Source: Phaeoceros laevis
Lineage: Eukaryota > Anthocerotophyta > Anthocerotopsida > Notothyladales
Direction: 5' to 3'
Length of the DNA: 40,187 nucleotides
Assembly (NCBI GenBank): GCA_049999765.1
Contig: JBNGIQ010009435.1
Location: forward strand, 154,123-194,309
Shown here: positions 1 through 11,445 of the stretch, piece after piece
Layout: every line of letters starts with the position of its first letter
Numbering within the stretch: the stretch's first letter is position 1
Notes under the pieces: generated by a model
What the model was told of the DNA's origin: nothing
What the model saw: only the letters and a program-made list of their open reading frames with translations
Databases searched by the model: none
Made by a program: the position numbers and the translations under genes

Positions 1-206
1 CGCGCTCATGGTCGAAACTAGCCTTTACGGGCAGTTGCCAGTTGCTTACGGGTTGTAGGAGGTAAGGGACTAGATTGTAGGGGAAATGTTATTTGACATG
101 CGAACGCCCGGACTCGGACCCGGTTAAAATAGTCGGGTCCGGGTCCGGGTCCATGCGAAACGGGCCTTAGATGCACAGATGCACTGTATTGTCACTCAGC
201 AGCTAG

Positions 207-297
207 GATAGTTAGAATAGGGCTCAAAAGCTTCCATTGGCATAGATGCACAATAGTTATAATAGGGCTCAAAAGCTTCCATTGGCATAGATGCACT
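207..297. repeat. 45-bp tandem duplication
   Basis: Two near-identical copies of a 45-bp unit lie head to tail; the word gggctcaaaagcttccattg starts at 220 and again at 265. The copies differ by about one base, so the duplication looks recent. No coding meaning is visible. Confidence 0.85.
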
Positions 298-430
298 GTT
301 TGTTCCTGAAGTGATTTTTTGAGTAGGAACCAGCTTTAGAGAGTGGGTCTTCTCAAACCTCTTGAGGAAGGTAACATGGTACAAGGCGATTGTTAGTAAA
401 GGTAGGATAAAAGTGAGACTGGTTGGAATC

Positions 431-665
431 TAGCTCTACTAACTAGCGCGCTTATTTACAATGGTTTTCCTTATCACGAGGGTGCGCATTTTTAGCTCTA
501 CTTACTAGCGCGCTTATTTACACTGGTTTTCCTTATCACAAGGGCTCCAATGGTTTTCCTTATCGCCTTATCGTGATATCGTGAGGGCTCCCATTCTTAG
601 GTCTACTTACTAGAGCGCTTATTTATAATGGTTTTCCTTATCATTAGGGCGCCCATTGTGTATCA
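431..665. repeat. Degenerate ~62-bp repeats
   Basis: Three copies of a unit that starts with a tagctctacttactag-like word and runs into ggttttccttatca begin near 431, 493 and 598. The first spacing is 62 bp. The second is 105 bp because the ggttttccttatc part is itself partly duplicated in between. Confidence 0.75.
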
Positions 666-761
666 CGGGGGCGTGCATTTCTCACGTTTCACGGTTCGAG
701 GCCGTGGGATTATGGCAAGGGCAACGACGTCACTATCTTATGGGCAGACGAGGTAGGAGGC

Positions 762-821
762 TGACTTATGCCCGTTTTGCCTGGCGAAGGCTGACTTATG
801 CCCGTTTCGCCAGGCAAAACG
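762..821. repeat. Tandem duplication overlapping a perfect 16-bp inverted repeat
   Basis: The word aggctgacttatgcccgttt occurs twice in succession. In addition 773-788 and 806-821 are perfect reverse complements (16 of 16), leaving a 17-nt loop. The inverted repeat contains GCCTGGCGAA and its complement. Confidence 0.8.
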
Positions 822-840
822 CACGCCGAGGGTGGTCATA

Positions 841-1276
841 ATGTCGAGGAAGCGCTGATTTCGAATATCCCTAGCTCCGGCTCGCTGCGGCGACTACATT
901 TATACAGGGTCGACTGTACCGGCTGGTTTCGGACACCTCCAACAATACATATCCATATGACTGTTTTGACAAGTTGAATCCCACTTCCCCACCAACCATT
1001 GACGATGGCCGGTCTGTGCCTGCCGTGGTGGACCTCTCTACTGCTAGCCTGCTTACTACCTACTCACAAACTAAAGTTAGTGGGGTGGTCTATCTATATG
1101 AACAAGGAGCCGAAAGTCGTTTTAGGTACAGTGGTGAGAAATGGTACATACCAATTTGGCAACAACGAAAAAGGGGTGCATAAAAGAGGGGCGGGGTGCA
1201 GGGCCGTTACACATTACACTCTTCTGCGCTGCTCCTTGTGTGCAGAAAATCAACCATGTAACCCAGATGCGAAAGC
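841..1276. other. 3' flank of the TPS gene, no gene seen
   Basis: This stretch lies downstream of the minus-strand TPS stop codon and must include its 3' UTR. The short reading frames here have no recognisable domain. I see no clear AATAAA on the minus strand close to the stop, so the transcript end cannot be placed. Confidence 0.5.
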
Positions 1277-4200
1277 CTAAGCAGCAGCTACAGTCCGACT
1301 GTGAATGGAGCCGTTGCCACTCTGTACAGGTGACATCTCAGAATAGACCATGTCCCGAAGCAGCGAGATTACATCGTCCGGTGCCTTCATAGAGTACCTT
1401 GCCACCGAACACTTCCTACCCACAGCACACGAGAAGTAGCTGCCCATCTTCAAGTCCACTATACAAGACCTTGGATCCACCATCCCCACCTGTTCCACAG
1501 CTGAATCGTCTGATTTCCTGTCCTTAGCACTCATGCTCCTTCCAGGCCAACCGTTGTGATCAGGTGATGAACTTAGGGGAAACTGCTTTGCACGTGATGC
1601 TGCTAGCTTACTTCCGCCCTTTGCAGCCAAACGCTCTGAAACCTTGGCTGCTAACCTACGCTCAAAGCCACCATTGACGCAATATTCTTTCTCCACATCC
1701 CGGTCCCGGTCAAAGTACGCATAAATATCTTCATCCTGCAGGTACCATCACTGTCAGGCAACCCAACAGCACACCAGCAAGGCTGTTTACACACCCAAGA
1801 AGCCCTCAAGAGTCTACTCTGCTACCAGATGACCCAACATGAACTTACCTTTGGAAGGAAATGGCCCAGAACCATCACATAATCAAATCGATGAGTCATT
1901 TGCTTGGTGTGGAAGATTTCTGTCAGAATCCGATCAATTGCAGCACCCTGCTTCAACAAATCACCGGAAGACTAAGTCACAGACCCAAACGCCAAAAGAG
2001 ATCAACAGACATCCGCATGCCCCATGGATCCATTACCTTTGAGACACCAACAGGGCGCACCTCCACAGATTTGCTACCCTGCACAACATCTACAGCGGCA
2101 TTCGATATAGGCCCTGTCCACAGATGCTGCAGCATGTCTCGGGCTTGCACCCTTCCGAACTCACCATCTGGAAAGTGCACTGATGATATATCAGCTATAG
2201 AGACATGCTTCATGGAAATGAGCTTCTGGCCAACACTCAACAGAACAGAGCAAGCAAGGCAGAGAGTTACCTGCATACTTGTAGTTCCATACCAAAGAAG
2301 TCTCCCGCACCTCAACATAGGAGCGAGGTGTTCGTTCTTGAAAGTAATCAAACACCGGCTGCATAATCAAGACAACAAGGTCTGCATAAGACTACCACCT
2401 GCACCCAGTCTCCAGATAGGGGCAGACTCCTGGCTGCCAAAAAGATGCAAGATACATAGAGAGCTACCCGGGGAGTTTTTTTCACCTTCACACTCTCAAA
2501 CCAATCCAAATTGAGGTGTTCTGGCATAGTCGTCATCCAGTCACCACCTTTCGTATAGCGAAGGAACATTCCGTTCTCAGCTGCCAGCCACATGTCGAAT
2601 TCCCCGAACGCCTGATAATGCACAGGTAATTATCTACGGCACGACGCTTGCCACTTTGAGCCTACCAGTCTGCCAACTTCTCTAGATGGTACTTCAAGCT
2701 GTCACCCTCTAGTCTACACACAAGCTCAAAAACCAACATGGAGGCCTACCTCATCCAGCACATACTGTGCACTGCCACTTAGAAGCAGAACGGTCGTTTT
2801 AGGGTCTCCTGACAGAAGTTTAAGTACTTCTTTCAAACTTGAATGTGCTTGGAGCTTCATCTCTTGGATCTGGTCACACCCCTTTCGCCCAGGATCTTCT
2901 ACGTGTGCAGTCATTGTCGAATTAAAGCCCTACCGAGCACAAACAGCGACACCTCTCAATACAAGCAGCAAAGAGCTTGAAACACAAAGTAACTTGTTTG
3001 TCGACCTGCACTCAGTTTTGACGAAACATGATTAAACAGCTGCTTGTCAGACATTCATGGCGAGGACAGCTGACCATAAGACTCATCATAAGACGAAACA
3101 TTTTACCAAAATGAGAAGCCTATTCTGGGACTGCCTAAACTTGTCCACAGCTAGCTTCACAGGAAGTTCTGGAGGAGTGCTCTTGGTTCGCAGCTCAGCC
3201 TCCACAACTGTCTCATTCAATTCACTGCCTCCAGCAAACCACCGGCTTTTATCAGCAATCGGCTATACAGCAGGAAGAAAACATGTCACAAGAAGCTCAT
3301 GTGTTCTGCCATACGGGTACATAATGTGCAAACCTCAATCAGCCATGACTACTGCCCTATCTTTCACTGCGCACACCAAAGTTCTAAGACTGTGACCCCA
3401 TTATGAAATTCAAAGCCAGTTGCATGCTGTTTGTTTGATATGACATTTCTACCTAACAAATGTGTCAGCCCAAGATTGAGCAGTGTGTGTTGTCACATGT
3501 GAGTAGATATGTCGGTGTCGCTCCTCTCTTTCTTCATCCTTCATTGTCAAAGCGTCTTGGATTGAATTGGCAACTTCATTAATATTCCATGGATTCACAA
3601 GTATCGCTCCTGCTCCCAAGGATTGGGCAGCTCCAGCAAACTGCATCAAGTCAGGACTCCCAATCTTTAACAGACATACCGTGATTGGACGGAGCCTTCA
3701 TCCAAGCTTAGTCTCAACTCACCTCACTCAAAATCAGGACCCCTTTCTTAAAGTTCTGGCAAGCAACAAATTCATAGCTGACAAGGTTCATGCCATCCCG
3801 TAAGGAAGTCACAAGTACCACGTCTGCAGGAAACAGACCACCATGAGCCCCACATGAATATACACCCTCCATAGGGCACCACCATAAAGGACCACCTTCC
3901 CACATCTAGGAAACTTCTCTTACGTTAAACAAAGACCAGCAACATGAGGAACTTGCAGGACGTTTAGGTGCTTGCGGACAACCTGCCACCGCATAAAGAG
4001 AGCAAAGTTCCGGAAATGGCAGCGAACAATCCTGTAGAGAGGTTAAACAGGATGAGTAAACTTGTCTACACCCCACATTTTGAATAAAAAGCCCTATTAT
4101 GGACAGCTCCGCCCCAAATTTTTCATAATCATCATCCTCTCTTTAAGCTGGCATTAGGACTTGCCAAGTAGCTGAGTGGAAAATGTGCAATTTTCCCAAA

Positions 4201-6556
4201 GCGGCCATTGATGCGCCCCACAATCTCATGCACCTGACTTGCCAGCCTCTGGTCTGCACAACTCAGAGGCAATTTGTTCTCAATCCAGATGACATCACAA
4301 CCAACAGATTTCAAACCAACTTAAAACTGCCTTGCATTCAGCTGTCAATCTGTAAAGTGAGTTCTTGCAAACTTACATTCATGGACATCTGTCCTTGTTG
4401 GCACCGCAATCTGAACAAGTAAAACCTTGTCTCGCCATTCTATATTATCTTCCAAAAACTGCTCATACGCTAGCAGCTTCTGAGGGATTCCTTTAATCAT
4501 GTCCAGCCTATCCACACCTAACATCACCTGCTCACCACAACTGAGAACATTAACATCCTGCATTCCACATCATCTCCAGCAAGACAAACTGTCTGGCCTA
4601 CAAGCAAATCATCCACTGTGCAAACAGTCGAGGCACTTTGGGGAGCTATCCCCGTTCCAGACTCAGGCATCCAGCTTTTGTACCTTTTTCCCAGCAAAAC
4701 GGGTCTGAAGATCTCGAATGTTAGTCTTCACTTCCTCTGTCTCAAGTGCTTGGATGAACCTTTGGGGGTCGATTCCTATTGGAAACTGTCAGACAAGCCA
4801 GGCCAAGTTCCACTACATGAGGAGAAACACACAATTGGAGCAGACGAAGTGAAACCAGGTGATCTAGTTTCTAAAACAAAACGAACAAACTGAGCAGTCC
4901 ATACAGCTGCAACTCTTGTCAGTCCTCCTTGATCTTCTACTCCTTCAGGCGTTCCCTCCAACCCAAGGATACGAGTGCAAGCACTTACAAAGTGCCTCGC
5001 ATAGTCGTAGGTATGGAATCTGTGTAGGAGATGAACCGAAGGGTCAGTAAAAAGAAGCTCCGAAAGTCCAAATCCTAGTATTAAAACGCCAATGGTGAAA
5101 AGATTAGCCCACCCAATCAGATCAGCCGTCAAGACTGCCTTCAATAGGTCAGTGCGTAGAGGCAGTGTCCTGTATATCTCTGACGACGGGAAAGGTGTAT
5201 GAAGGAACCAGCCAACTTTCATATTATTGTTCAGCTGCTTGAGACACTTTGGGAGGAACATTAGATGATAGTCATGGCACCATACAATATCCCCTTCTTG
5301 GTATTGGGAGAAGACAACGTCAGCAAACAGTGAATTGGCTCGCCTATAGGCCTCAAATTGAGACTGTAGGCTGTGTGTGTTTGCTAGCCTGTCCTCTTGA
5401 GGCAGACCAATATAGTGGAAGAGGGGCCAAAGCACGTTGTTGCAGTAACCGTTGTAGTATTGGTCCAGCGTATCTTCATCGAGAAAGACTGGAATGCAAC
5501 CCTGCACGCCCAAATTACATTTGGTATCAAAACGAGATGTGCATCAACAGCAAGCTAAAGGATCTGCGGAACTGGGCAAATCTGGTAAAGCATTCACAGC
5601 ATTTTTTTCATACTGTGCGTCCGACACTGACTCAATTGCACAAAGGAGGTGAAGCCCCATTGGCGGTCACGGACGCTTGAGGTACTATCACCGTACCTTC
5701 TCTTCCAAAGCGATGGACAGCGATTTGCGTCCTTTCTCGTCATTCACATTCACACCTGGCCAGCCTATCCACCTTGTTTCAAAATTTTGCCTCACCCCTG
5801 CGTTCGGACAGATCAAAAGCAAGCAGCCGTGGTAAGGTAAGGTAAGGTAATGTAAGGTAAGGTAAGAGAGATGACGAGAGGAAAAACCAGGTGTACACAG
5901 GAGAAGGCAACGGACATGGGCACAACGGATGGAGTTTGATTTGTGTGCCGTACATGGCACACCCTAGGTCGGCAGGACGTACCCAGGAGAGCGCTAACAA
6001 GGCCACCTGCGCTGAGCTCCAGAGTCCATGTATTGTCTGCCTTCCTGATGGCAGACACCGGCAACCTATTGGCAACCACCAGCAAGCGCTGCGCGGCCCG
6101 AGGCGGGGTCTGTTCGCCATTGTCGTAGACACCTCCTCCGGGGTCGAAGTTTTCCAACCCCTTGCCGTAGTCAACGCCCGTGGCCCCTGGCTTGATGTCC
6201 ACGCCCCTCACCCAGAATCCGTCGCCCCCTCCCAAGACACCCAACCTACTCTCCGAGTCCTCCAAATCCCTGTAAGGAGTGCCACTTTTACGGCGAGCAC
6301 TGTCATGGACGAGCCTAGCAATCCGGGAGGGATTGATGGTGCCGTAATGGCATGATTTACGAGTTTTCAGTTCCCGGACGGGGTATTGCTCGGACTGCGA
6401 GGGCGAGCGCGCCGGGCTGCTGACAGTGAGACATCCAAGCTCTCCAGGAGTTGAGATCGAGAAGCGTCTGCGGGGAATGCTGGGAGCGGAGTCTTCTCCT
6501 CCTTCCCATTCCGCGCTCTGGTCTGTGCTGGAGGAAATGTTCAAAGAGTACGGCAT
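1277..6556 (-). CDS. TPS1: Class I alpha,alpha-trehalose-phosphate synthase (UDP-forming), 17 exons
   Basis: Makes trehalose-6-phosphate, a cytosolic sugar signal, from UDP-glucose and glucose-6-phosphate. Exons by 5' to 3' order on the minus strand: 6556-5983, 5797-5697, 5501-5113, 5019-4905, 4785-4684, 4527-4377, 4253-4165, 4031-3983, 3823-3723, 3640-3453, 3224-3107, 2929-2750, 2611-2486, 2358-2271, 2167-2037, 1947-1849, 1735-1277. They join in phase to 3060 nt (1019 aa) without a stop. Residues ~157-640 are the glycosyltransferase domain, with [20 protein letters not shown] (~300), [10 protein letters not shown] (R434, K439) and [12 protein letters not shown] (D533, E541). Residues ~650-870 are the phosphatase-like domain, where LILGFNSTM replaces the catalytic DxDxT/V, so it should be inactive. 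The C-terminal extension ends with a class I-type YFSCAVG motif. The start is the first in-frame ATG; the frame is open upstream only without ATG. AtTPS1 is slightly shorter (942 aa). Copy looks intact. Confidence 0.93.
4032..4164 (-). other. GC-AG intron 7 of TPS
   Basis: Joining exons 7 and 8 in frame needs a donor TTG|GCAAGT and an acceptor CTACAG|GAT. GCAAGT is the usual donor of GC-AG introns. The resulting protein aligns residue for residue with the family across the junction (FPLSYL then DCSLPF), with no gap. All other introns in the model are GT-AG. Confidence 0.75.
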
Positions 6557-8350
6557 GCGCCCTCTTCTGGGGTGTCCCTGGGGAAGATGGGGATGCGGCA
6601 GCAACGAGTTGCCGCTACCTTCCAGCTCGGTGGCAGGCAGTTCCAGCCACGTCCGGACGTAGAAGAGGAGGCTCGTCTGTATCCCCGCACATATCCCGCC
6701 GGAGAGGGCAGACACGGGTACGGGAGTCCGAAAGAGGCGAGCTTCTTCTCAACTTGCCGGGACGATGAACCTGCAATCGAACACCCGACTAGCTTAGTCA
6801 GATGCCACCGCCACCGCCCCCGCCCCCCAACCTTGTACTAGATAGGATTCCTACAAACATTCTAGGAAATTCGGGATTTGCGTCGATAGATTCGGTGAGG
6901 AGGGAGGAGGCTCCGGGGTACCTAACAGATACCTCGGCAGTGGCAGAAGGGCGAATTGAGGAGGCGCCAAGCGGAAGCAGAGTAGAGTAGCCAGCCCCGC
7001 ATGCCCGTGAAGATCAGACGCAACCGGAAGGAAAGCCCAGCCTCCAGGATAACGACAAGCGGCGGGGCAGCGCTTTCTGGCAGGCTACGAGCGGCGGCAG
7101 CAGCGCCCGCTCCCCCTTCCCTTTCCTCCCGCAGCCCTCCCGCACCATACCACGTAGCTCCTAGCTGCTACCGACCAAAGCGCAGCAGCGCAGAATTCGA
7201 GCGCGGAGCAGACGGCCGCCGCTGCGCTGTGCTGGTGCACCACCAAGCAGCCAGCAAATGAGCAGGTGCAGGGCTTGAGAGGCAAGGGAGCGGGACCAGG
7301 ACTAGGACCGGGATGGGGACAGGAATAAGCGCCTGGAGGGAGGACGCAGGGAGGCCCACAGTAGACGCACGCAGGCGCTCACTCCCGCTGGGCCACCACC
7401 GCCAGCGGCTCAGAGGAGGAGATGGAGGGGGGGGTAGGGAGGTAGGGTTGGAGGACGTGAGGCTGAATAGCAGCGCACGGAGCAGTGGGGCGAGGAGGAG
7501 GAGACCCCGAAGATCCGATGACGAGGGAGGGAAGGAGGGTGGAAAGGGGGAAGAGGACGCGAAGAGAGACTAACAACAGCAGCAGGGAGGGGGACCGCCA
7601 GGCAGCGAAGCTGTGCTGTGTGTGTTGTGTGAGCGTGTGCGTATGCGATGCTCGAGGAGGAGAGGTGAAGGTATAAGAAGCGGAGACGCCGCGGTAGAGG
7701 CGGGAGACAGCTGGTCCCAGATTCTCCAAGAGAGTGGTTGCATTGCTTTCATTGCTTTATTTGTAGCCCCAGGCAGCAGGGCAGCTTTCGTTTCAGGCTC
7801 TCTCTTGCGGAGTCCTGTCCTGACATTGGACTGCGACTACTCCATTGCTTATATGCCATGCCATGGCATGCCCCGTCGTTCGAGATGCATTCTCCTCCAG
7901 TCGCTCCGCGCCGCGCATGGAGGATGTGGCAGCTGATGGATAAGGCACCGTGGAGGCGTACCACATATCACTCATGTCATGTACTCAAAGCACCTTTGCG
8001 CGCTTCGTTGGCAAGCGCTTACCAAAAGCCTTACGATTCCCTTTACCGTATATGCTGGCTGCCCCCCCACCCTCGCTACTTATGTACATAACCATGTCAT
8101 TGGTCGTTGCCTTGCTGCAACTTGCCAAAAAGAATTTCCTTTCCGAGCGACTGCACTGGACTCGACTGAAAATATCTCCCCGGGGTGCACACATGGAACT
8201 ACTCTCTTGTTCCACGTTCCACCCTAGCAAAAGGAATTGCCACCCGAGCGCTAATACGTTCTGGATGCTAATAATTAAATAGACTTTACAAGTCCTTTCT
8301 TCGCCGGGTGGCGGAGCTTTTACCACGTGTTTCCGACTTCCAAGCAATTT
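6557..8350 (-). promoter_or_regulatory. Upstream region and likely promoter/leader of TPS
   Basis: About 1.8 kb upstream of the TPS ATG. 6800-7700 is very GC-rich, with poly-C/CCG runs and purine runs. Several short frames here lack ATG starts or domains and look like composition artefacts. On the minus strand CATATAAGC near 7848-7853 is a possible TATA box, which would imply a leader over 1.2 kb or a leader intron. A 14-bp palindrome (CATGCCATGGCATG) lies just beyond it. The transcription start is not determined. Confidence 0.4.
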
Positions 8351-8559
8351 AGAATGGCAAACTTACTCCTCCTCAAGTGGATCTGGTCGAGGAGGTGGGG
8401 TAAGATTAAAGCCCGAAGTTGAAGTTACGATCCCCGCATACATCCCGGATAATATTATTATCGTTGGCTTGCCCCGGGCAGCCCGTTCAAACCAGCCGGG
8501 TTCTAAAACGAGCACCCTTGCGCAAGAACCGGGGTGGTCTTTGTCGCACATGAATTGTG

Positions 8560-8607
8560 CATCGCGGATGCCAACCACGTTTTTTTCCGCGGTTGGCATC
8601 CGCGATG
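8560..8607. repeat. Perfect 17-bp inverted repeat (hairpin)
   Basis: 8560-8576 (CATCGCGGATGCCAACC) and 8591-8607 are exact reverse complements separated by a 14-nt T-rich loop. No ends of a larger transposon were recognised around it. It lies inside a minus-strand reading frame with no known domain, which it may merely open by chance. Confidence 0.85.
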
Positions 8608-9279
8608 AACGTACTCTTAAAATACTCAGAATGATCTTAAAATAGGTAGCCTTAAAACATGGCGACCCATCTGCAACCATCCCGCACCATCCGCGACCAT
8701 TTCTTCATTTTATGTGAACACCCCTTCAGTGATACCCTCCTCAAACTCTCCTTGAAGGCTTCAAGGATCTTCTCAACGTGTCGGCAATAACTTTGATAAG
8801 TGCGGTTACTCCTTCGGCCTCGTGCGGTTACTCCTTTGGCCTCTTCGTTGCAGACTCTGAGCAAGCGGACGAAGAAACAGGGGAACAGGAATAGTACGGC
8901 TTAAATCAAGACTTCACACAACTCTTTCGCATATGGTCAAAGGCAGACTGCGAGTTGTGGCAGGAATATTGTCACGGGGCTGAGATAGCCACCCCTTCCA
9001 TTTTGCGTGCAGTGTGAACACGTATACGGGTTTGGGCCAGGCTTGGACAATGCCAGCCCTAGCCCATTGTGTGGTGTTTAGGTTTACTCTTTTGATAAGG
9101 TTACATAAGCGTGACCCGTGTCGACCTTGCATGGTCGACCGACAATCCCCGTCGGGATGTGTGTGGTGTGTACGGGCTTAAAGCCCGGTGATACAATGGG
9201 AATCGGGCCTTTGGCCCGCGAGAGCAATTCCATCTCTTGTCAACTTTTCATTGTTGTGAAGTTTGCGTGAGGATGGACT
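8608..9279. other. Gene-free stretch with two small adjacent hairpins
   Basis: No supported gene. Near 9172-9222 two hairpins follow each other: CGGGCTT/AAGCCCG and CGGGCC/GGCCCG, about 20 nt apart. Around 9118-9138 GTCGAC words form another short dyad. Confidence 0.4.
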
Positions 9280-9405
9280 TGTCGCGCAGTAGCCAAGGGA
9301 TGTCTGGCGTGATGCCACAACATCTTAGACAGTCGGCACATTAATGCTCCCATACAAAATTACTCACAAAACATATAATTGCTAAATAGTTACTGGGTGC
9401 ATACC
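9280..9405. repeat. ~126-bp direct repeat, copy 1
   Basis: Starts at gtcgcgcagtagccaagg and ends at tactgggtgcatacc. It matches 9922-10047 in the same orientation at roughly 85-90% by eye. No obvious TG...CA ends, so it is not clearly an LTR. Confidence 0.8.
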
Positions 9406-9921
9406 GTAAACCAGCACGCATCAGTCCTTCACACACACTTGCAACTCAATGCAACACAACACAATTGGAAAATCCGCTATTCTCTGATGGCTGCAGTCTG
9501 CAACCCCACCATAGGAACAGCTTGAGATTCAAGCTGTTTTCACTGCCTCCCACCTTATCAACTTGTGCGCCACATCGCTACCTCCTGTCTCTGGCCTGTG
9601 TTGCACCCAGATACCCCGGCTGCCGTTGTGCAAGCCTTGAATGCTCTTGGCGCACTCTGCCAACAATAGTAGTAGACATGCTATCAGTGACGTGTCCTAG
9701 CCTAACCCGCACACAATTATCAGGCCTGTAATGGCCCCTTTCACACCACACTATGTGCCACCATCATAACCTTTCGGCGCACATACCTAACCTAACCATC
9801 ACACCAACACCACATATATATTAGCCCTCTTCACACTGGGCACGGGACATGTGTTTCGAACCACCTGTGCTGCCACCTGCATTAGCTAAACTACATCAGC
9901 TACTCAGCACCGCACGACAGC

Positions 9922-10047
9922 TGTCACGCGGTAGCCAAGGTATGTCTGGCACGGTGCCACAATACATTAGACAGTCGGCACATTAATGCTCCCACACAAA
10001 CTTACTCACAAAACGTATAATTGCTAAATAGCTACTGGGTGCGTACC
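9922..10047. repeat. ~126-bp direct repeat, copy 2
   Basis: Second copy of the repeat at 9280-9405, offset by ~642 bp. The shared core includes agacagtcggcacattaatg. The ~515 bp between the copies hold no recognisable gene. Confidence 0.8.
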
Positions 10048-10904
10048 TTCCCCCTGCCAAGCAAACCACGCTTGATACCAAGCACCCTGAAACTCAATTG
10101 GTCCCACGCTCATCGTTTGAGATTGGATCTCCCCATCGTCGTGGTGGCTTGGGTTGTGGCAGAAAAATAGACTCCCTTGGCGGAGGTACTGTGGACTGAT
10201 ATGCTCGTGGCACACCTCCAGCATCAATTATTGGCGTTTCCCTATCTTCAAGTCAAGTATACGCAAAAATGGTTGCCTCCTTCCTGCCGGCTGCATGTTC
10301 ACCTCTATTGTGAACGTTTTAATGTCACCACCATCGTAGTAGCAGTCAGTCGACATGGTGGTGAGCGTGGTGGCTCCTGGCAATGTTAGCAACCTAGGAA
10401 GCATGCCATAGAAACCATCCGTGATTATCGTGAGTTTCAGGCAAAATTCAGCAGTCACGGCAATCTTTGGTCCCGGAAAGTCCACCTTGGCTTTTTTGGG
10501 CTCTCCCTCGTAGTATTAAAACATTGCATTAATTGCCCACGTTGTCAGGTTGATGTACACCATTCTCAACCGTGACGGCAACCAAGAACGTGCCTTCTTA
10601 TCATTGCTGGCCATATACCGGGCACTAATGGGTAGCGTGTGGTACCTGGTGTTGCACTTGTGAAATGCATCATCCTGCAAGTGCCTACCAGTAAACATCC
10701 AACTCCTCGTATTAGTAATAGACAAGCTGGACAAAACCAATCTCCATCCGGTACATCCTCCAATAGTGGTTTGAGACAAAACATGTGAAAGGCTTGATTG
10801 CACCAATCACATAACAACGTGACCATCTCAAATCTTACCCCCCTTGATTCCGTGTTGAATCCACATGGTGGTTTTTCCGCGCGGAATCTTTGACAAAAAT
10901 CCAC
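10024..10904 (-). pseudogene. Decayed gene fragment with half a PHD finger
   Basis: The upstream part (~10815-10730) encodes the second half of a PHD zinc finger: [12 protein letters not shown], then a WFCPAC ending, with the expected C-x2-C-x4-H-x2-C and W-x-C-x2-C spacing. PHD fingers read histone tails in nuclear proteins. The first cysteine pairs are missing. After a frame change, possibly a short intron near GTAGGCACTTGCAG, one frame runs from 10806 to 10024 with stops at 10516-10518 and 10228-10230. It contains long coding-like stretches (for example FYGMLPRLLTLPG and GPIEFQGAWYQAW) that I do not recognise. The end overlaps direct-repeat copy 2. It looks like a captured or duplicated host gene piece; the parent is unknown. 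Alternative: two unrelated fragments side by side. Confidence 0.5.
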
Positions 10905-11445
10905 GCAATTTCCACACGGATTCGCAGCACATTGAAATCAATGGCAGATACTCGTGTGGTTTCAATGTTTAGCACTGCCCGTACGGAACTCATACATTTC
11001 CTCCTCGTGGATTCGGTATTGATGAGAGTCCATACAAAAAAAATGCGTTTCAATCCATGTGGATTCAATATTGACCGCAGGTCGTACGGAAGACATGCCT
11101 TTCAATCGATATGGATTGAATGCTGATTAGGATCCACACGGAATATGTACGTTTCACTCCATATGGATTCAATGTTAATCGAAGGTCGTACGGAAGCTGT
11201 AAGGTTGGTCCAACATGGATTCAGTGGTGTTTGAGGTCCGTGTGGATATCATATGTTCTAAATCCATGTAGTTTCAATGTTTATTAACGTCCATATTGGT
11301 AACATATGTTTGAATCCATGTGGATTCTATATGCATCGGAGTCTCATGTGGAAGACACATATTTTCAATCAACTTGAATGTGTGGATTCAATGTTGATTG
11401 GTATCCACATGCACCACATGTGTTTTGCATATGGAATCCATCTAA
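10905..11445. repeat. 52-bp minisatellite, about ten degenerate units
   Basis: A TGG within ATGTGGATTC-like words recurs at 10957, 11008, 11060, 11112, 11164, 11216, 11269 and 11321, that is every 51-53 bp; the last units drift to 62 and 49 bp. Each unit carries the dyad AATCCATGTGGATT and a second conserved word, GTCCATACGGA or GTCGTACGGA. Confidence 0.85.

Noticed and set aside
6800-7700. Several overlapping frames in the GC-rich TPS upstream region
   Set aside because: They occur on both strands, lack domains and follow from low stop-codon density in GC-rich DNA.
7855-7870. CATGCCATGGCATG palindrome as a regulatory operator
   Set aside because: A 14-bp self-complementary word made of CATG units is plausible by chance and has no repeat nearby.
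9785-9797. Telomere-like cctaacctaacc
   Set aside because: Only two imperfect units; no array.
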